A program made the translations under genes and the position numbers. Positions 1 to 8,382 of a stretch of 18,588 bases of DNA are shown here, piece after piece; position 1 is the first letter of the stretch, and the number at the start of each line of letters is the position of its first letter. Origin of the DNA: Klebsiella pneumoniae (GTDB taxonomy: Bacteria > Pseudomonadota > Gammaproteobacteria > Pseudomonadales > Azotimanducaceae); assembly GCA_945878745.1 (NCBI GenBank), contig CAMDVY010000011.1, positions 1 to 18,588 on the forward strand, in the 5' to 3' direction. The notes under the pieces are model-generated. The model made no database searches, had not been told where the DNA came from, and was given only the letters and a program-made list of their open reading frames with translations.

Positions 1-1
1 G

Positions 2-1219
2 GCGCAACACGGAGAACTGGGTGCCGATCTGGCCACTGAAGAACGCGTGGCCGAGCGCAAGAAAAAAAGAGACAGCCGCCAGAAACTCGACAAAAAGGAA
101 TTCACGACCTTCCAGCAGACCGCTGGCTGGGCCGCCACCACCATCTTCAAGGGCGACATGCGGGCCCGCAACGACATCATCAATATCGAGGACGAACCAA
201 AGTTCGAGACGAGAGCACCGGGTGCTTCCGCTACCAGCGCAGTTAGCGGGCGGGACAAGGACCGGCAGCGAATCCGCGCACGGCTCGGTGCGTTCACCCA
301 GATCAATACCCAGGTCGAGACCGGCATTCAGATCGCCTCTGGCGGTAGTGCGGACCGGCGTTCGACCAACCAGGATCTCGACGGTTACTTCGACAAGAAG
401 GCGATCTGGCTCGATCTCGCCTACATCGACTATCACCCGGTCAGTGTGCCCGGCCTCAAGCTTTTTGCCGGCAAGATGAAGCAGCCCTGGATGGCATTGG
501 GCGATGTCGCCTGGGACGGTGACATCAATCCGGAAGGGTTTGCTGGGAGCTACCAGCGCAAGTATGGTACGACCACCCTGTTCGGCAGCGCCGGCTACTT
601 CGTGCTTAAGGATAACGTTGATGGCGAAGGCGTTGAGTGGAAGAACGATCTGAGCCTTTACTCGGTGCAGGGCGGCATCTCCTTCGACGCCAACGACAGT
701 ATTCGCCTGACCGCTGGTGCCAGCCTGTACAACTACCGGGGTGACGGGGAAGAAGGCACCCAACCCGCAATCCTGCTGACCGCCAACGGGAACACAACGG
801 ACGAGTTCACGCTCTACGAGGGCTTCGGCCAGATGGACGTCATCGGTCTGCCGCTGCCGCTAACCCTGTACGGCCAATACATCGTCAACGTGGACGCCAC
901 CGATTTCAAAACGTTCCAGGACGGCAACGAGGATACAGCGTGGCTCTTCGGCGTACGCACCAACGTCGCCGGCATAGCCTTTGACTACACCTACCGGGAT
1001 GTTGAGCGCAACGCCGTGGTCGGTCACTTCACCGATTCGGACTTTGCTTCCGGTTTCGTCGCCTCAAGTGGCCACAAGCTGAAGGCCCAGTATGACTTCC
1101 TCGAAAATTTCAACCTCACCGTGTCGTGGTTCTACGCGGAGTCCGACGCAGCAAGCCGCTTCAACAACAATAACGCCCAGGTCGAGACGCTCATGATCGA
1201 CCTTAACGCGAAGTTCTAA
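2..1219 (+). CDS. Putative outer-membrane porin (Porin_5-like), 5'-truncated by the window edge
   Basis: The frame is already open at base 2, so the true start, signal peptide and first residues lie outside the window. The GTG at 47 is probably internal. The visible N-terminus is charged and helix-prone (around AERKKKRDSRQKLDKKEF), as in porins with a short periplasmic coiled coil before the barrel. The rest is rich in alternating aromatic/polar strands, with stretches typical of the putative porin family: GDMRARND, RQRIRARLGAF, TNQDLDGYFDKKAIWLDLAYIDYHP and KLFAGKMKQPW. It ends in LNAKF, a terminal Phe as expected for Bam-dependent barrel insertion. pstS begins 28 bases downstream with its own ribosome site, so the porin is most likely the first visible gene of the pst operon and may admit phosphate or phosphate esters. 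The family assignment is from motif recognition; phosphate selectivity is inferred from position only. Confidence 0.82.
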   Translation, partial: AQHGELGADLATEERVAERKKKRDSRQKLDKKEFTTFQQTAGWAATTIFKGDMRARNDIINIEDEPKFETRAPGASATSAVSGRDKDRQRIRARLGAFTQINTQVETGIQIASGGSADRRSTNQDLDGYFDKKAIWLDLAYIDYHPVSVPGLKLFAGKMKQPWMALGDVAWDGDINPEGFAGSYQRKYGTTTLFGSAGYFVLKDNVDGEGVEWKNDLSLYSVQGGISFDANDSIRLTAGASLYNYRGDGEEGTQPAILLTANGNTTDEFTLYEGFGQMDVIGLPLPLTLYGQYIVNVDATDFKTFQDGNEDTAWLFGVRTNVAGIAFDYTYRDVERNAVVGHFTDSDFASGFVASSGHKLKAQYDFLENFNLTVSWFYAESDAASRFNNNNAQVETLMIDLNAKF

Positions 1220-1247
1220 CCCAAGTTCCACTCCTGGAGAAACCAAG

Positions 1248-2243
1248 ATGAAAAAAATGAATCAATGGGCGCTCGGTTTGGTTATGAGTGCCGCAACGGC
1301 AGCCCCGCTAACACAGGCTGCAGAAGTCATCAAAGTCGACGGGTCCAGCACGGTGTACCCCATCACGGAAGCGGTCGCGGAGGAATACCAGTCATCACTG
1401 GGCGGCGCCCGCGTAACGGTGGGAATCGCAGGCACTGGCGGTGGCTTCAAACGCTTCTGCCGGGGTGAAACCGATATCACCAACGCATCGCGTCCCATTC
1501 TGAAAGAGGAAATGATCGCGTGCGCACAGGCTGGCATCAAATACTTCGAACTGCCGATTGCCTATGACGCACTGACTGTGGTGGTCAGCAAGGCCAACAC
1601 CTTCGTTGACAACCTGACCGTCGCCGAACTCAAGACCATGTGGGAGCCGGCTGCACAACAGAAGATCATGACCTGGAATCAGATCCGCGCCTCCTTCCCG
1701 GCCGAGCCACTCAAGCTGGCCGGTGCAGGCGCTGATTCCGGCACATTCGATTACTGGACAGAAGCGATCATGGGCAGATCGAAAGCCTCTCGTGGTGACT
1801 ACCAGGCCAGCGAAGACGACAACGTCACCGTTCAGTATGTCTCGCGCGACAAAGGTGCACTGGGCTACTTTGGCATGGCGTACTACGAGGAGAACACCGA
1901 CAAGCTGCGCGCTGTCCCGATTGTCGCCACAGGTAGCACCACCGCCGTGGCTCCTTCAGCCAAGACCGTCAACGACGGCACCTACCAGCCACTGTCACGA
2001 CCACTCTTCATCTACGTGAAGGAAAAGTCGCTGGCTCGCCCCGAAATCAAGGAATTCGTCGAGTTCTACCTCACAGAAGGCCCTGCGCTCGCAGCGGAAG
2101 TTGGTTATGTAGAACTGCCGGCCAAGGCGTATGAACTGGCTCGCGAAAACCTGAAGGGTGGCAAGGTCGGCAGCGGCTTTGCAGGCCACGCGGAAATCGG
2201 TCTGTCGGTTGAGGAACTGCTGGTGCGAGAGCGGACCCACTAA
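1248..2243 (+). CDS. pstS: PstS, periplasmic phosphate-binding protein of the Pst ABC transporter
   Basis: 331 residues. It binds phosphate in the periplasm and delivers it to PstCA. A signal peptide is visible: MKK, a hydrophobic stretch, then LTQAA with cleavage near residues 24-25. The mature protein opens with VDGSSTVYPITEAVAEEY. GTGGGFKRFCRGETDITNASRP follows, and then AGADSGTFDYWTEAI, which carry the Ser/Thr/Asp/Arg phosphate-binding loops of the PstS/SphX-like family. YVSRDKGALGYFGMAYY near residues 195-215 is also typical. The ATG is preceded by GGAGA at about 1235-1239. pstC starts 23 bases after the stop. Synteny with pstC, pstA, pstB and phoU makes the call secure. Confidence 0.96.
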   Translation: MKKMNQWALGLVMSAATAAPLTQAAEVIKVDGSSTVYPITEAVAEEYQSSLGGARVTVGIAGTGGGFKRFCRGETDITNASRPILKEEMIACAQAGIKYFELPIAYDALTVVVSKANTFVDNLTVAELKTMWEPAAQQKIMTWNQIRASFPAEPLKLAGAGADSGTFDYWTEAIMGRSKASRGDYQASEDDNVTVQYVSRDKGALGYFGMAYYEENTDKLRAVPIVATGSTTAVAPSAKTVNDGTYQPLSRPLFIYVKEKSLARPEIKEFVEFYLTEGPALAAEVGYVELPAKAYELARENLKGGKVGSGFAGHAEIGLSVEELLVRERTH

Positions 2244-2266
2244 GCGGTCGAAAAGAGGAACTGACC

Positions 2267-3211
2267 ATGACTGCGGATTCGATCAATCAGGCGTCCGGCG
2301 CAGCCGCTCCGGACAGCCGATTCGCCTACAAGCCGACACGACACATCGGCGAACGGATCATCGAGGTGACCCTGTTCGCTGTGTCGATGACAGCGGTGGC
2401 GGTAACCATCGGTATCGTCGGGATTCTGCTGGTTGAATCCGCATCGTTCTTCGATCAGGTATCGATCGTCGATTTTCTGACCGACACTCAGTGGACCATC
2501 ATGTTTGCCGACAAGCACTACGGCGTGCTGCCACTGTTGGCGGGCACCCTCGTGACGTCGACCGTTGCATTGTTGTTCGCTGTTCCGGTCGGGACCATTG
2601 CGGCAATCTACCTCAGTGAATTCGCCAGTGTGCGGGTGCGTGAAACCGTCAAACCCACCCTCGAACTGCTGGCCGGCGTTCCGACCGTCGTCTATGGATA
2701 CTTCGCGCTGCTGATGGTTACCCCGGCGCTGCAGTGGTTCATGCCCGACCTGCCAGGGTTCAACATGCTCGGGCCAGGACTGGTGATCGGCATCATGATC
2801 ATTCCTTACATCACCTCCATGGCCGAAGACGCAATGCGATCCGTACCCATGCAGATGCGTGAAGGTTCTTATGCGATGGGCGCAACGCGCTTGCAGACCT
2901 CGCTTCGGGTCGTAGTCCCCGCAGCAACGTCAGGGATTGTCGCAGCATACATCCTTGGGATATCCCGGGCTTTCGGTGAAACGATGGTGGTGGCGGTCGC
3001 CGCTGGTCAGCAGCCGAACTTCACCTGGAATCCCACTGAACCCGGCGCAACGATCACGGCATTCATCGTGCAGGTTGCCCTCGGTGACCTGCCACATGGC
3101 AGCATCGAATACCAGAGCATTTTTGCTGTAGGACTTGTGCTGGTGCTGATGACCTTGTTGTTCAATGTCCTGGGTCACGTGGCCCGCATGCGATTCCGCG
3201 AGATCTACTGA
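2267..3211 (+). CDS. pstC: PstC, phosphate ABC transporter inner-membrane permease
   Basis: 314 residues, close to the usual length for PstC. It is one of two permeases forming the phosphate channel in the inner membrane. After a hydrophilic N-terminus of about 35 residues there are about six hydrophobic segments. Between segments 4 and 5 lies the EAA-type loop that contacts the ATPase (MREGSYAMGATRLQT, then ISRAFGETMVV), characteristic of PstC. LAGVPTVVYGYFALL is another family stretch. The ATG is preceded by AGAGGAA at 2254-2260. The stop at 3209-3211 is followed after one base by the pstA start, implying translational coupling. Confidence 0.96.
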   Translation: MTADSINQASGAAAPDSRFAYKPTRHIGERIIEVTLFAVSMTAVAVTIGIVGILLVESASFFDQVSIVDFLTDTQWTIMFADKHYGVLPLLAGTLVTSTVALLFAVPVGTIAAIYLSEFASVRVRETVKPTLELLAGVPTVVYGYFALLMVTPALQWFMPDLPGFNMLGPGLVIGIMIIPYITSMAEDAMRSVPMQMREGSYAMGATRLQTSLRVVVPAATSGIVAAYILGISRAFGETMVVAVAAGQQPNFTWNPTEPGATITAFIVQVALGDLPHGSIEYQSIFAVGLVLVLMTLLFNVLGHVARMRFREIY

Positions 3212-3212
3212 A

Positions 3213-4130
3213 ATGCAAGACATTCAAGCAATCAGACAACTTGTTCAGCTCGGCCGACGCAACGACATGATCTTCGCCATCATCGGGTTGTTCTGCATGA
3301 TGATCGGGATTCTCACGCTGGCTTTCCTGCTGGCCGGACTGGTCCAGGATGGGGCTCACCGGCTCAACTGGTCGTTCTTTGAAAATTTCCCGTCTCGGCG
3401 AGCGCACCAGGCCGGCATCCTCAGCGCCATGGTTGGCTCGAGCCTCGTCATGATCATCACCGCCGTGACAGCCATACCATTCGGCATCGGTGCCGGGATC
3501 TACCTGGAGGAATACGCACGTAAAAGTTGGGTGACCAACCTGATCGAGGTCAACGTCACCAACCTCGCCGGCGTGCCGTCGATTATCTATGGCCTGCTGG
3601 CACTCAGTGTGTTCGTCTACATGCTGGATTTTGGACAGAGCATTCTCTCTGCAGGCCTCACGCTTGCACTCATGATCCTGCCCGTCATTATCGTCACGAC
3701 GCGAGAGGCGATCCGTTCTATCCCTGTCAGTATCCGGGAAGCCGCCTATGGGGTTGGGGCCACACGCTGGCAACTCGTACGCGATCACATCCTGCCCTAC
3801 TCCGCTGGCGGCATCCTCACCGGTGTCATCATCGGTCTGGCCCGGGCAATCGGTGAAACCGCGCCAATCATTACCATCGGGGCTCTGACGTTTATCGCTT
3901 TTCTGCCCGCCGCACCAATCTCCGGGGACTTCCCTTTCATCAGTTTCGAATGGCTCGAGTCCCCCTTCACGGTCATGCCGATTCAGATGTTCAATTGGTT
4001 GTCGCGACCACAGGCTGCCTTTCAGGAGAACGCTGCGGCAGCCGGCCTCGTCCTGGTCGTGATGACGCTTGTCATGAACGGAACGGCGATCTGGTTACGC
4101 ATTCGTTTCAGGAAGCGAATTAAATGGTAG
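3213..4130 (+). CDS. pstA: PstA, phosphate ABC transporter inner-membrane permease
   Basis: 305 residues starting at MQDIQAIRQL. It is the second channel-forming permease of the Pst transporter. The frame is open further upstream (an ATG at 3165), but that would place 16 extra residues inside pstC. The ATG at 3213, one base after the pstC stop, fits coupled translation; there is no strong separate ribosome site. Family signatures are LAGVPSIIYGLLAL and the EAA loop IREAAYGVGATRWQLVRDHI followed by LARAIGETAPI. About six membrane segments are visible. Its last codons overlap the pstB start by 7 bases. Confidence 0.95.
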   Translation: MQDIQAIRQLVQLGRRNDMIFAIIGLFCMMIGILTLAFLLAGLVQDGAHRLNWSFFENFPSRRAHQAGILSAMVGSSLVMIITAVTAIPFGIGAGIYLEEYARKSWVTNLIEVNVTNLAGVPSIIYGLLALSVFVYMLDFGQSILSAGLTLALMILPVIIVTTREAIRSIPVSIREAAYGVGATRWQLVRDHILPYSAGGILTGVIIGLARAIGETAPIITIGALTFIAFLPAAPISGDFPFISFEWLESPFTVMPIQMFNWLSRPQAAFQENAAAAGLVLVVMTLVMNGTAIWLRIRFRKRIKW

Positions 4131-4966
4131 AGCAAAAAAAAATGGATATGTCCATAAGCATAGCGGCAAAAGACCCGCAAACCTCGGGCGCCGAAACAAC
4201 GCCCACCACGTTGAAAGCCGAGGCTAAAGATCTCAACTTCTGGTACGGCGAAAATCACGCGCTGAAGAACATCAACATGCGCATCGATGAGTCACGCGTA
4301 ACAGCGTTGATCGGTCCCTCAGGCTGCGGCAAGTCCACCTACCTGCGGTGTTTCAATCGTATGCACGACCTGCAGGACAACACCCGCTACGGTGGACAAA
4401 TCCTGTTCCAGCCCGATGGTGTGAACATCATTGATCGCAGTGTCGATCCCATCGAGGTGCGGATGCGCATCGGTATGGTTTTTCAGAAGCCGAATCCGTT
4501 TCCCAAGTCGATCTTCGAAAATGTCGCCTATGGGCTGCGCGTGCGCGGCCAGAATAACCGTACGGAAATCGCCGATCGAGTCGAGCAGGCGCTGCGCGAA
4601 GCATCAATCTGGGACGAAGTCCGGGAACGCCTGGAGGACATGGCCTTCAACCTGTCCGGAGGGCAGCAACAACGCCTCTGCATCGCCCGGGCTCTGGCAA
4701 CCGAACCCGAGCTGTTGCTGTTCGATGAACCAACCAGCGCACTTGACCCAAATGCGACGGCCAACATCGAAGACCTGATCCACCGCTTGAAGGAAAAGGT
4801 CACGATTCTCATCGTTACCCACAACATGCAACAGGCAGCGCGGGTATCGGACTACACCGCCTTCATGTACCTCGGTGAACTGATTGAGTTTGGCGCGACG
4901 CGTGGTGTGTTCACGAACCCAGCAAAGAAGCAGACCGAAGACTACATCACCGGCCGATACGGCTGA
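4124..4966 (+). CDS. pstB: PstB, phosphate ABC transporter ATPase
   Basis: 280 residues. This cytoplasmic ATPase drives PstCA. All ABC motifs are present: Walker A GPSGCGKST (residues 64-72), Q-loop Gln121 in FQKPNPFPKSIFENVAYG (PstB-specific), signature LSGGQQQRLCIARAL from 177, Walker B LLLFDEPTSALDP from 197, and a switch His in IVTHNMQQAARVSD. The C-terminus has the PstB ending with EDYITGRYG. The ATG at 4124 has AGGAAG about 9 bases upstream and overlaps the end of pstA. A second ATG at 4142 follows a run of nine A (4134-4142) and could be an alternative start, giving a product six residues shorter. The N-terminal extension of about 30 residues is poorly conserved in such proteins. Confidence 0.96.
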   Translation: MVEQKKMDMSISIAAKDPQTSGAETTPTTLKAEAKDLNFWYGENHALKNINMRIDESRVTALIGPSGCGKSTYLRCFNRMHDLQDNTRYGGQILFQPDGVNIIDRSVDPIEVRMRIGMVFQKPNPFPKSIFENVAYGLRVRGQNNRTEIADRVEQALREASIWDEVRERLEDMAFNLSGGQQQRLCIARALATEPELLLFDEPTSALDPNATANIEDLIHRLKEKVTILIVTHNMQQAARVSDYTAFMYLGELIEFGATRGVFTNPAKKQTEDYITGRYG

Positions 4967-4980
4967 TCTGGAGTACCTGG

Positions 4981-5700
4981 ATGACACTCAACAAGAATGA
5001 TCTGCGCCGTCACCTGTCCGGCCAATTCAACGCCGAACTGGATGCGATCATCGGCCAGGTCCAGGCGATGGGAAAGCTGGTGCTGGACCAGCTACGTGAC
5101 GCGCTGAGGGCGCTGGAACTGAACGACGGTGAACTCGCTGTACAGGTGGTCGCTCGCGACGCTGAAGTCAATCAGCTTGAATTGGGACTGGACGAAGCGT
5201 GCCGCGACATGCTGGTCCAGCGTCAGCCAGCGGCCGGTGACCTGCGCCTGGTGTTTGCCGTCATCAAGGTCGTGATGGACATCGAGCGAATGGGTGATCT
5301 CGCCAAGCGTGTCGCCAAGGCAGCCCTTGAATCTCAAGGCGCGCCGCAGAAGCGATTTGGCAGCACGATCGCAGCGCTCGGCGAAAGTGTGCTCGCGCTG
5401 TCGGAAAAGGCGCTCGCCGCCTTCGTCGCCTTTGACGGCGTCGCTGCCGCCGCCATCAAGCAGGAAGACCGGGCTATTGATGAACGATGCAAGGAAATCA
5501 CGGCTGAGTTGCAATCGTTTATCGCAGCACAACCTGACGCGACCGGCGGGGCACTGCAGATGATCTGGGCTACACGCTCGCTGGAGCGGTTCGGAGATCA
5601 TGCCAAGAACGTCGCCGAGTACATCTTCTATGCCGTCTACGGCAAAGAGCTTCGCCATATGAGTGATGAAGAAAGGGCAGCCTGGCTGGTGCAGAACTGA
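4981..5700 (+). CDS. phoU: PhoU, phosphate-signalling regulator
   Basis: 239 residues, the normal PhoU length. PhoU is a cytoplasmic negative regulator that links the PstSCAB transporter to the PhoR/PhoB two-component system. It is almost entirely helical, with two repeated three-helix PhoU domains. Each contains the metal-binding-type motif: VVMDIERMGDLAKRVAK in the first half and ATRSLERFGDHAKNVAEYIFYAVYG in the second. The N-terminus HLSGQFNAELDAIIGQVQAMGKLV is typical. GGAG at 4970-4973 precedes the ATG. It sits 14 bases after pstB, the standard last position of pst operons. Confidence 0.96.
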   Translation: MTLNKNDLRRHLSGQFNAELDAIIGQVQAMGKLVLDQLRDALRALELNDGELAVQVVARDAEVNQLELGLDEACRDMLVQRQPAAGDLRLVFAVIKVVMDIERMGDLAKRVAKAALESQGAPQKRFGSTIAALGESVLALSEKALAAFVAFDGVAAAAIKQEDRAIDERCKEITAELQSFIAAQPDATGGALQMIWATRSLERFGDHAKNVAEYIFYAVYGKELRHMSDEERAAWLVQN

Positions 5701-5715
5701 GCCCTGCCTCTCCTC

Positions 5716-5746
5716 CGGTCTAGACCGACATCATCATACCGACATC
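5716..5746. promoter_or_regulatory. Palindrome plus direct repeats in the phoU-sthA gap
   Basis: In the 116-base gap before sthA there is a perfect 12-bp palindrome, CGGTCTAGACCG (5716-5727). It overlaps two direct copies of ACCGACATC at 5724-5732 and 5738-5746. No U-tract follows, so it is not a convincing terminator of the pst operon. It may be a regulator site for sthA or may be chance. No clear -10/-35 pair was found. Confidence 0.3.
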
Positions 5747-5816
5747 GGATCCAGCTAAGGTCTGCCAGGTGGACGACAACCACGTCGCGAACCATACAAA
5801 CGACTGAGGACTGGAG

Positions 5817-7280
5817 ATGACAGGCACTACGCACTTCGATCTGATCTGCATCGGCAGCGGTCCGGCCGGGCAACGCGCTGCGATCCAGGCTGCGAAGCTC
5901 GGCAAACGTGTAGCTGTCATCGAGCAGCAGAGTTATGTCGGTGGAGGTTGCGTCGACACCGGCACGATACCATCAAAGACCTTCAGGGAAGCCGTTCGGC
6001 GCGTGTTTTCGCGACCACGCCTTGAAAGCACCGACTCTCGAACATTCCCCGCGCGTGTACGACCTACCATGGAGCAACTGGTTGCCCATGTTGAACAAGT
6101 GATCCAACGCGAAATCGGCATCGTTCAGGATGTGTTGATGCGGAACGACGTGACACTCGTCCATGGCCGTGCGTCATTTCTGGACGCGCATGCGATTTCT
6201 GTTGCGACTCCAGATGGCGCTCGGGAGTTGCACGCAGACAACTTCCTGATCGCAGTCGGCACACAGCCTGGCAGCCCCCGAAACGGATCCCTGGATGGTG
6301 CGACACTCCTCGACTCCGACAGTGTTCTCAAGATGAAGCAGCTGCCGCGGACCATGGTAGTGGTAGGCGCTGGCGTGATCGGTATTGAATATACATCGAT
6401 GTTCGCTGCACTGGGTGTACACGTGACCCTGGTCGATCAAAGACCTCGCCCACTCGAATTCCTCGATCATGAAATCGTCGACGAACTGATCCATCAGTTG
6501 CGCAAGCATGACGTCGTCCTGCGATGCGGCGAAGCCGTCGAGCATGTCGAGGTGATCGCCGGCCCTCCTCGCCAGGGGCTGTTGCGCCTCGAATCGGGCA
6601 AACATCTCGTCGCCGACGCAGTACTACTCACGTCAGGTCGCATCGGCAATACCGCCGCTCTCAATCTCGACGCTGTCGGGCTCGTTGCTGACGAGCGCGG
6701 GCGAATTGCTGTCGATGAGCACTATCGAACATCGGTTGCGCATATTCGCGCCGCTGGTGACGTCATCGGCTTTCCTGCACTGGCTGCAACTTCGAGCGAA
6801 CAGGGACGCATTGCTGCCTGCCACATGTTCGGAATACCAACAGAGCCAATGGGCGCACACTTTCCAGTCGGTATCTACTCAATCCCCGAAGTGTCCATGG
6901 TGGGCGCTACAGAAGAAGAATTGACCCGCCAGCGAATTCCATACGAATCGGGTATTGCCCGTTATCGCGAGATATCACGCGGTCCGATCCTTGGCGATGA
7001 TTCCGGGATGTTCAAGATGCTGTTCCATCGTGATCATCGCACCTTGCTCGGTTGTCACTGCATCGGCAGCGGCGCAACTGAATTGATCCACGTCGGGCAG
7101 GCGGTCCTGGCCCTTGGTGGAGGGCTGGACTATTTTCTGACCAATGTCTTCAATTACCCAACGCTTGCCGAATGTTACAAGGTCGCCGCGCACAATGCGG
7201 CCAACAAGCTGGCTCTGGTGCAGTACGCGACGCGGAATGGATCAGGGATGACCGCGGCAGTTTCCAACGGGATCGTCTGA
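5817..7280 (+). CDS. sthA: Soluble pyridine nucleotide transhydrogenase (Si-specific), SthA/UdhA-type flavoprotein
   Basis: 487 residues. This FAD enzyme transfers hydride between NADPH and NAD+, typically draining excess NADPH. The N-terminal FAD site is GSGPAGQRAA (13-22). The active-site region reads GGGCVDTGTIPSKTFREAV: Cys45 is present, but the position of the second redox Cys in the CxxxxC disulfide of lipoamide dehydrogenase/glutathione reductase is Thr50. Loss of that Cys in this context is the hallmark of SthA. A second nucleotide-binding fold, VVVGAGVIGIEYTSMFAALG, and the C-terminal FNYPTLAECYKVAAHNAANKL also match. The protein is about 20 residues longer than the E. coli enzyme, mostly at the C-terminus. 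GGACTGGAG just upstream serves as ribosome site. It is convergent with ppk2, 48 bases away. Confidence 0.92.
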   Translation: MTGTTHFDLICIGSGPAGQRAAIQAAKLGKRVAVIEQQSYVGGGCVDTGTIPSKTFREAVRRVFSRPRLESTDSRTFPARVRPTMEQLVAHVEQVIQREIGIVQDVLMRNDVTLVHGRASFLDAHAISVATPDGARELHADNFLIAVGTQPGSPRNGSLDGATLLDSDSVLKMKQLPRTMVVVGAGVIGIEYTSMFAALGVHVTLVDQRPRPLEFLDHEIVDELIHQLRKHDVVLRCGEAVEHVEVIAGPPRQGLLRLESGKHLVADAVLLTSGRIGNTAALNLDAVGLVADERGRIAVDEHYRTSVAHIRAAGDVIGFPALAATSSEQGRIAACHMFGIPTEPMGAHFPVGIYSIPEVSMVGATEEELTRQRIPYESGIARYREISRGPILGDDSGMFKMLFHRDHRTLLGCHCIGSGATELIHVGQAVLALGGGLDYFLTNVFNYPTLAECYKVAAHNAANKLALVQYATRNGSGMTAAVSNGIV

Positions 7281-7328
7281 CACTAGCTGCGGCACTTGCG
7301 TCGCATCCTGTTCACAAAGTTGTCTCCC

Positions 7329-8258
7329 TCAGTAGCGCTCCGGTACAAACATCTCCGCTGGTATGGGATGACGTGAGTAATCCGGATTGCGCACCCGAGC
7401 GGGTAGTTCGACCAGTGGTTTGGGCATCTCCTCATATGCCATCTGCGACAACAGATGGGCAATACAATTCAGTCTGGCCTTCTTTTTATCCACAGCCTGT
7501 ACCACCCACCACGGTGCCTCTGGAATGTGAGTACGCTCGAGCATGGTTTCCTTGGCCTTGGTATAAGCCTCCCAGCGCACTCGGCTCTCCAGGTCCATCG
7601 GACTCAATTTCCACTGCTTGAGTGGGTCGTGAATACGACCCAGAAAACGCAGATGCTGCTCATCATCGGTGATTGAAAACCAGTACTTGAGAACCTGTAT
7701 TCCCGAACGAACGAGCATGCGTTCAAATTCCGGGACGGAGCGGAAGAACTCTTCGACTTCATCTTCACTGCAAAATCCCATCACGCGCTCGACGCCGGCC
7801 CGGTTATACCAGCTTCTGTCAAAGAGGACGATTTCGCCGTCGGCCGGCAGATGCTGGACATACCGCTGAAAATACCACTGCGTACGCTCCCGGTCGTTGG
7901 GCGCAGGCAGTGCAACAACACGACAGACACGCGGATTGAGGCGCTGTGTAATCCGCTTGATGACCCCGCCTTTCCCTGCAGAGTCCAGGCCCTCAAACAC
8001 GATGACGACCTTTTTCCTGGTCGCCACTACCCAATCCTGCAACTTGACCAGTTCGCGTTGCAGGCGAAACAGCTCGCCAAAATACTGCCGCCGTGAGCCC
8101 TGGCGGTCTTGAGCACTCTCGGCTCGCAGACTCACAGCATCAAGATTTCGGTCTTCAAATTCGAGTTCCAGTTCCTCATCGTAGCCATCCAGCAGATCGC
8201 TCTCTATGCGTTCCAGCAGGTTCGCCTGAAGCTCAGAGACCGAATTGACTCTTTCCAT
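7329..8258 (-). CDS. ppk2: Polyphosphate kinase 2 (class I PPK2 family)
   Basis: 309 residues on the minus strand. PPK2 enzymes transfer phosphate between polyphosphate and nucleoside diphosphates or monophosphates; single-domain class I members mainly act on diphosphates (ADP/GDP). Walker A is GLDSAGKGG (90-98). The PPK2 Walker B/lid region FDRSWYNRAGVERVMGF begins near residue 146, and FSITDDEQHLRFLGRIHDPLKQWKLSPMD follows. The C-terminal VPERY ending is seen in PA0141-like members. An acidic N-terminal extension of about 50 residues precedes the core. The start at 8258 was chosen because AAGGTG lies about 8 bases upstream on the minus strand; the frame extends 16 codons further to an upstream ATG without such a site. 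Pho-box-like repeats lie just upstream. The direction of catalysis and nucleotide preference cannot be read from sequence. Confidence 0.93.
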   Translation of the reverse strand: MERVNSVSELQANLLERIESDLLDGYDEELELEFEDRNLDAVSLRAESAQDRQGSRRQYFGELFRLQRELVKLQDWVVATRKKVVIVFEGLDSAGKGGVIKRITQRLNPRVCRVVALPAPNDRERTQWYFQRYVQHLPADGEIVLFDRSWYNRAGVERVMGFCSEDEVEEFFRSVPEFERMLVRSGIQVLKYWFSITDDEQHLRFLGRIHDPLKQWKLSPMDLESRVRWEAYTKAKETMLERTHIPEAPWWVVQAVDKKKARLNCIAHLLSQMAYEEMPKPLVELPARVRNPDYSRHPIPAEMFVPERY

Positions 8259-8309
8259 GGGACACCTTTTCGTAAAGAAGAACCTGTGACGGATTGTGAC
8301 ATTCACCGA

Positions 8310-8371
8310 CTGACGAGACGATGACAGGATCGTGACGTTTGCCTGCTCAGCACATGACAGTTTTGCGACAG
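8310..8371 (-). promoter_or_regulatory. PhoB (Pho box) half-site array upstream of ppk2
   Basis: Read on the minus strand, 8371-8354 is CTGTCGCAAAACTGTCAT: two 7-bp half-sites separated by 4 bases, nearly identical to the known PhoB consensus (CTGTCAT-N4-CTGTCAT). A second perfect CTGTCAT lies at 8327-8321, 33 bp (three 11-bp steps) further on. The flanking 11-bp slots at 8338-8332 (ACGTCAC) and 8316-8310 (TCGTCAG) keep the GTCA core. Thus five of six consecutive 11-bp slots retain GTC(A/G); slot 8349-8343 does not. A -10-like CACAAT lies at 8298-8293, about 11 bp past the last slot, placing the array as an activator site for ppk2. Confidence 0.72.
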
Positions 8372-8382
8372 TTTTTCAGAGG

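Noticed and set aside
47..49. GTG as the start of the porin
   Set aside because: The frame is open to the window edge and the protein from this GTG lacks a signal peptide, which an outer-membrane protein needs. The gene is treated as truncated.
3165..3212. Upstream start for pstA inside pstC
   Set aside because: It would add 16 residues unlike PstA and overlap pstC by 47 bases. The ATG at 3213 directly after the pstC stop fits better.
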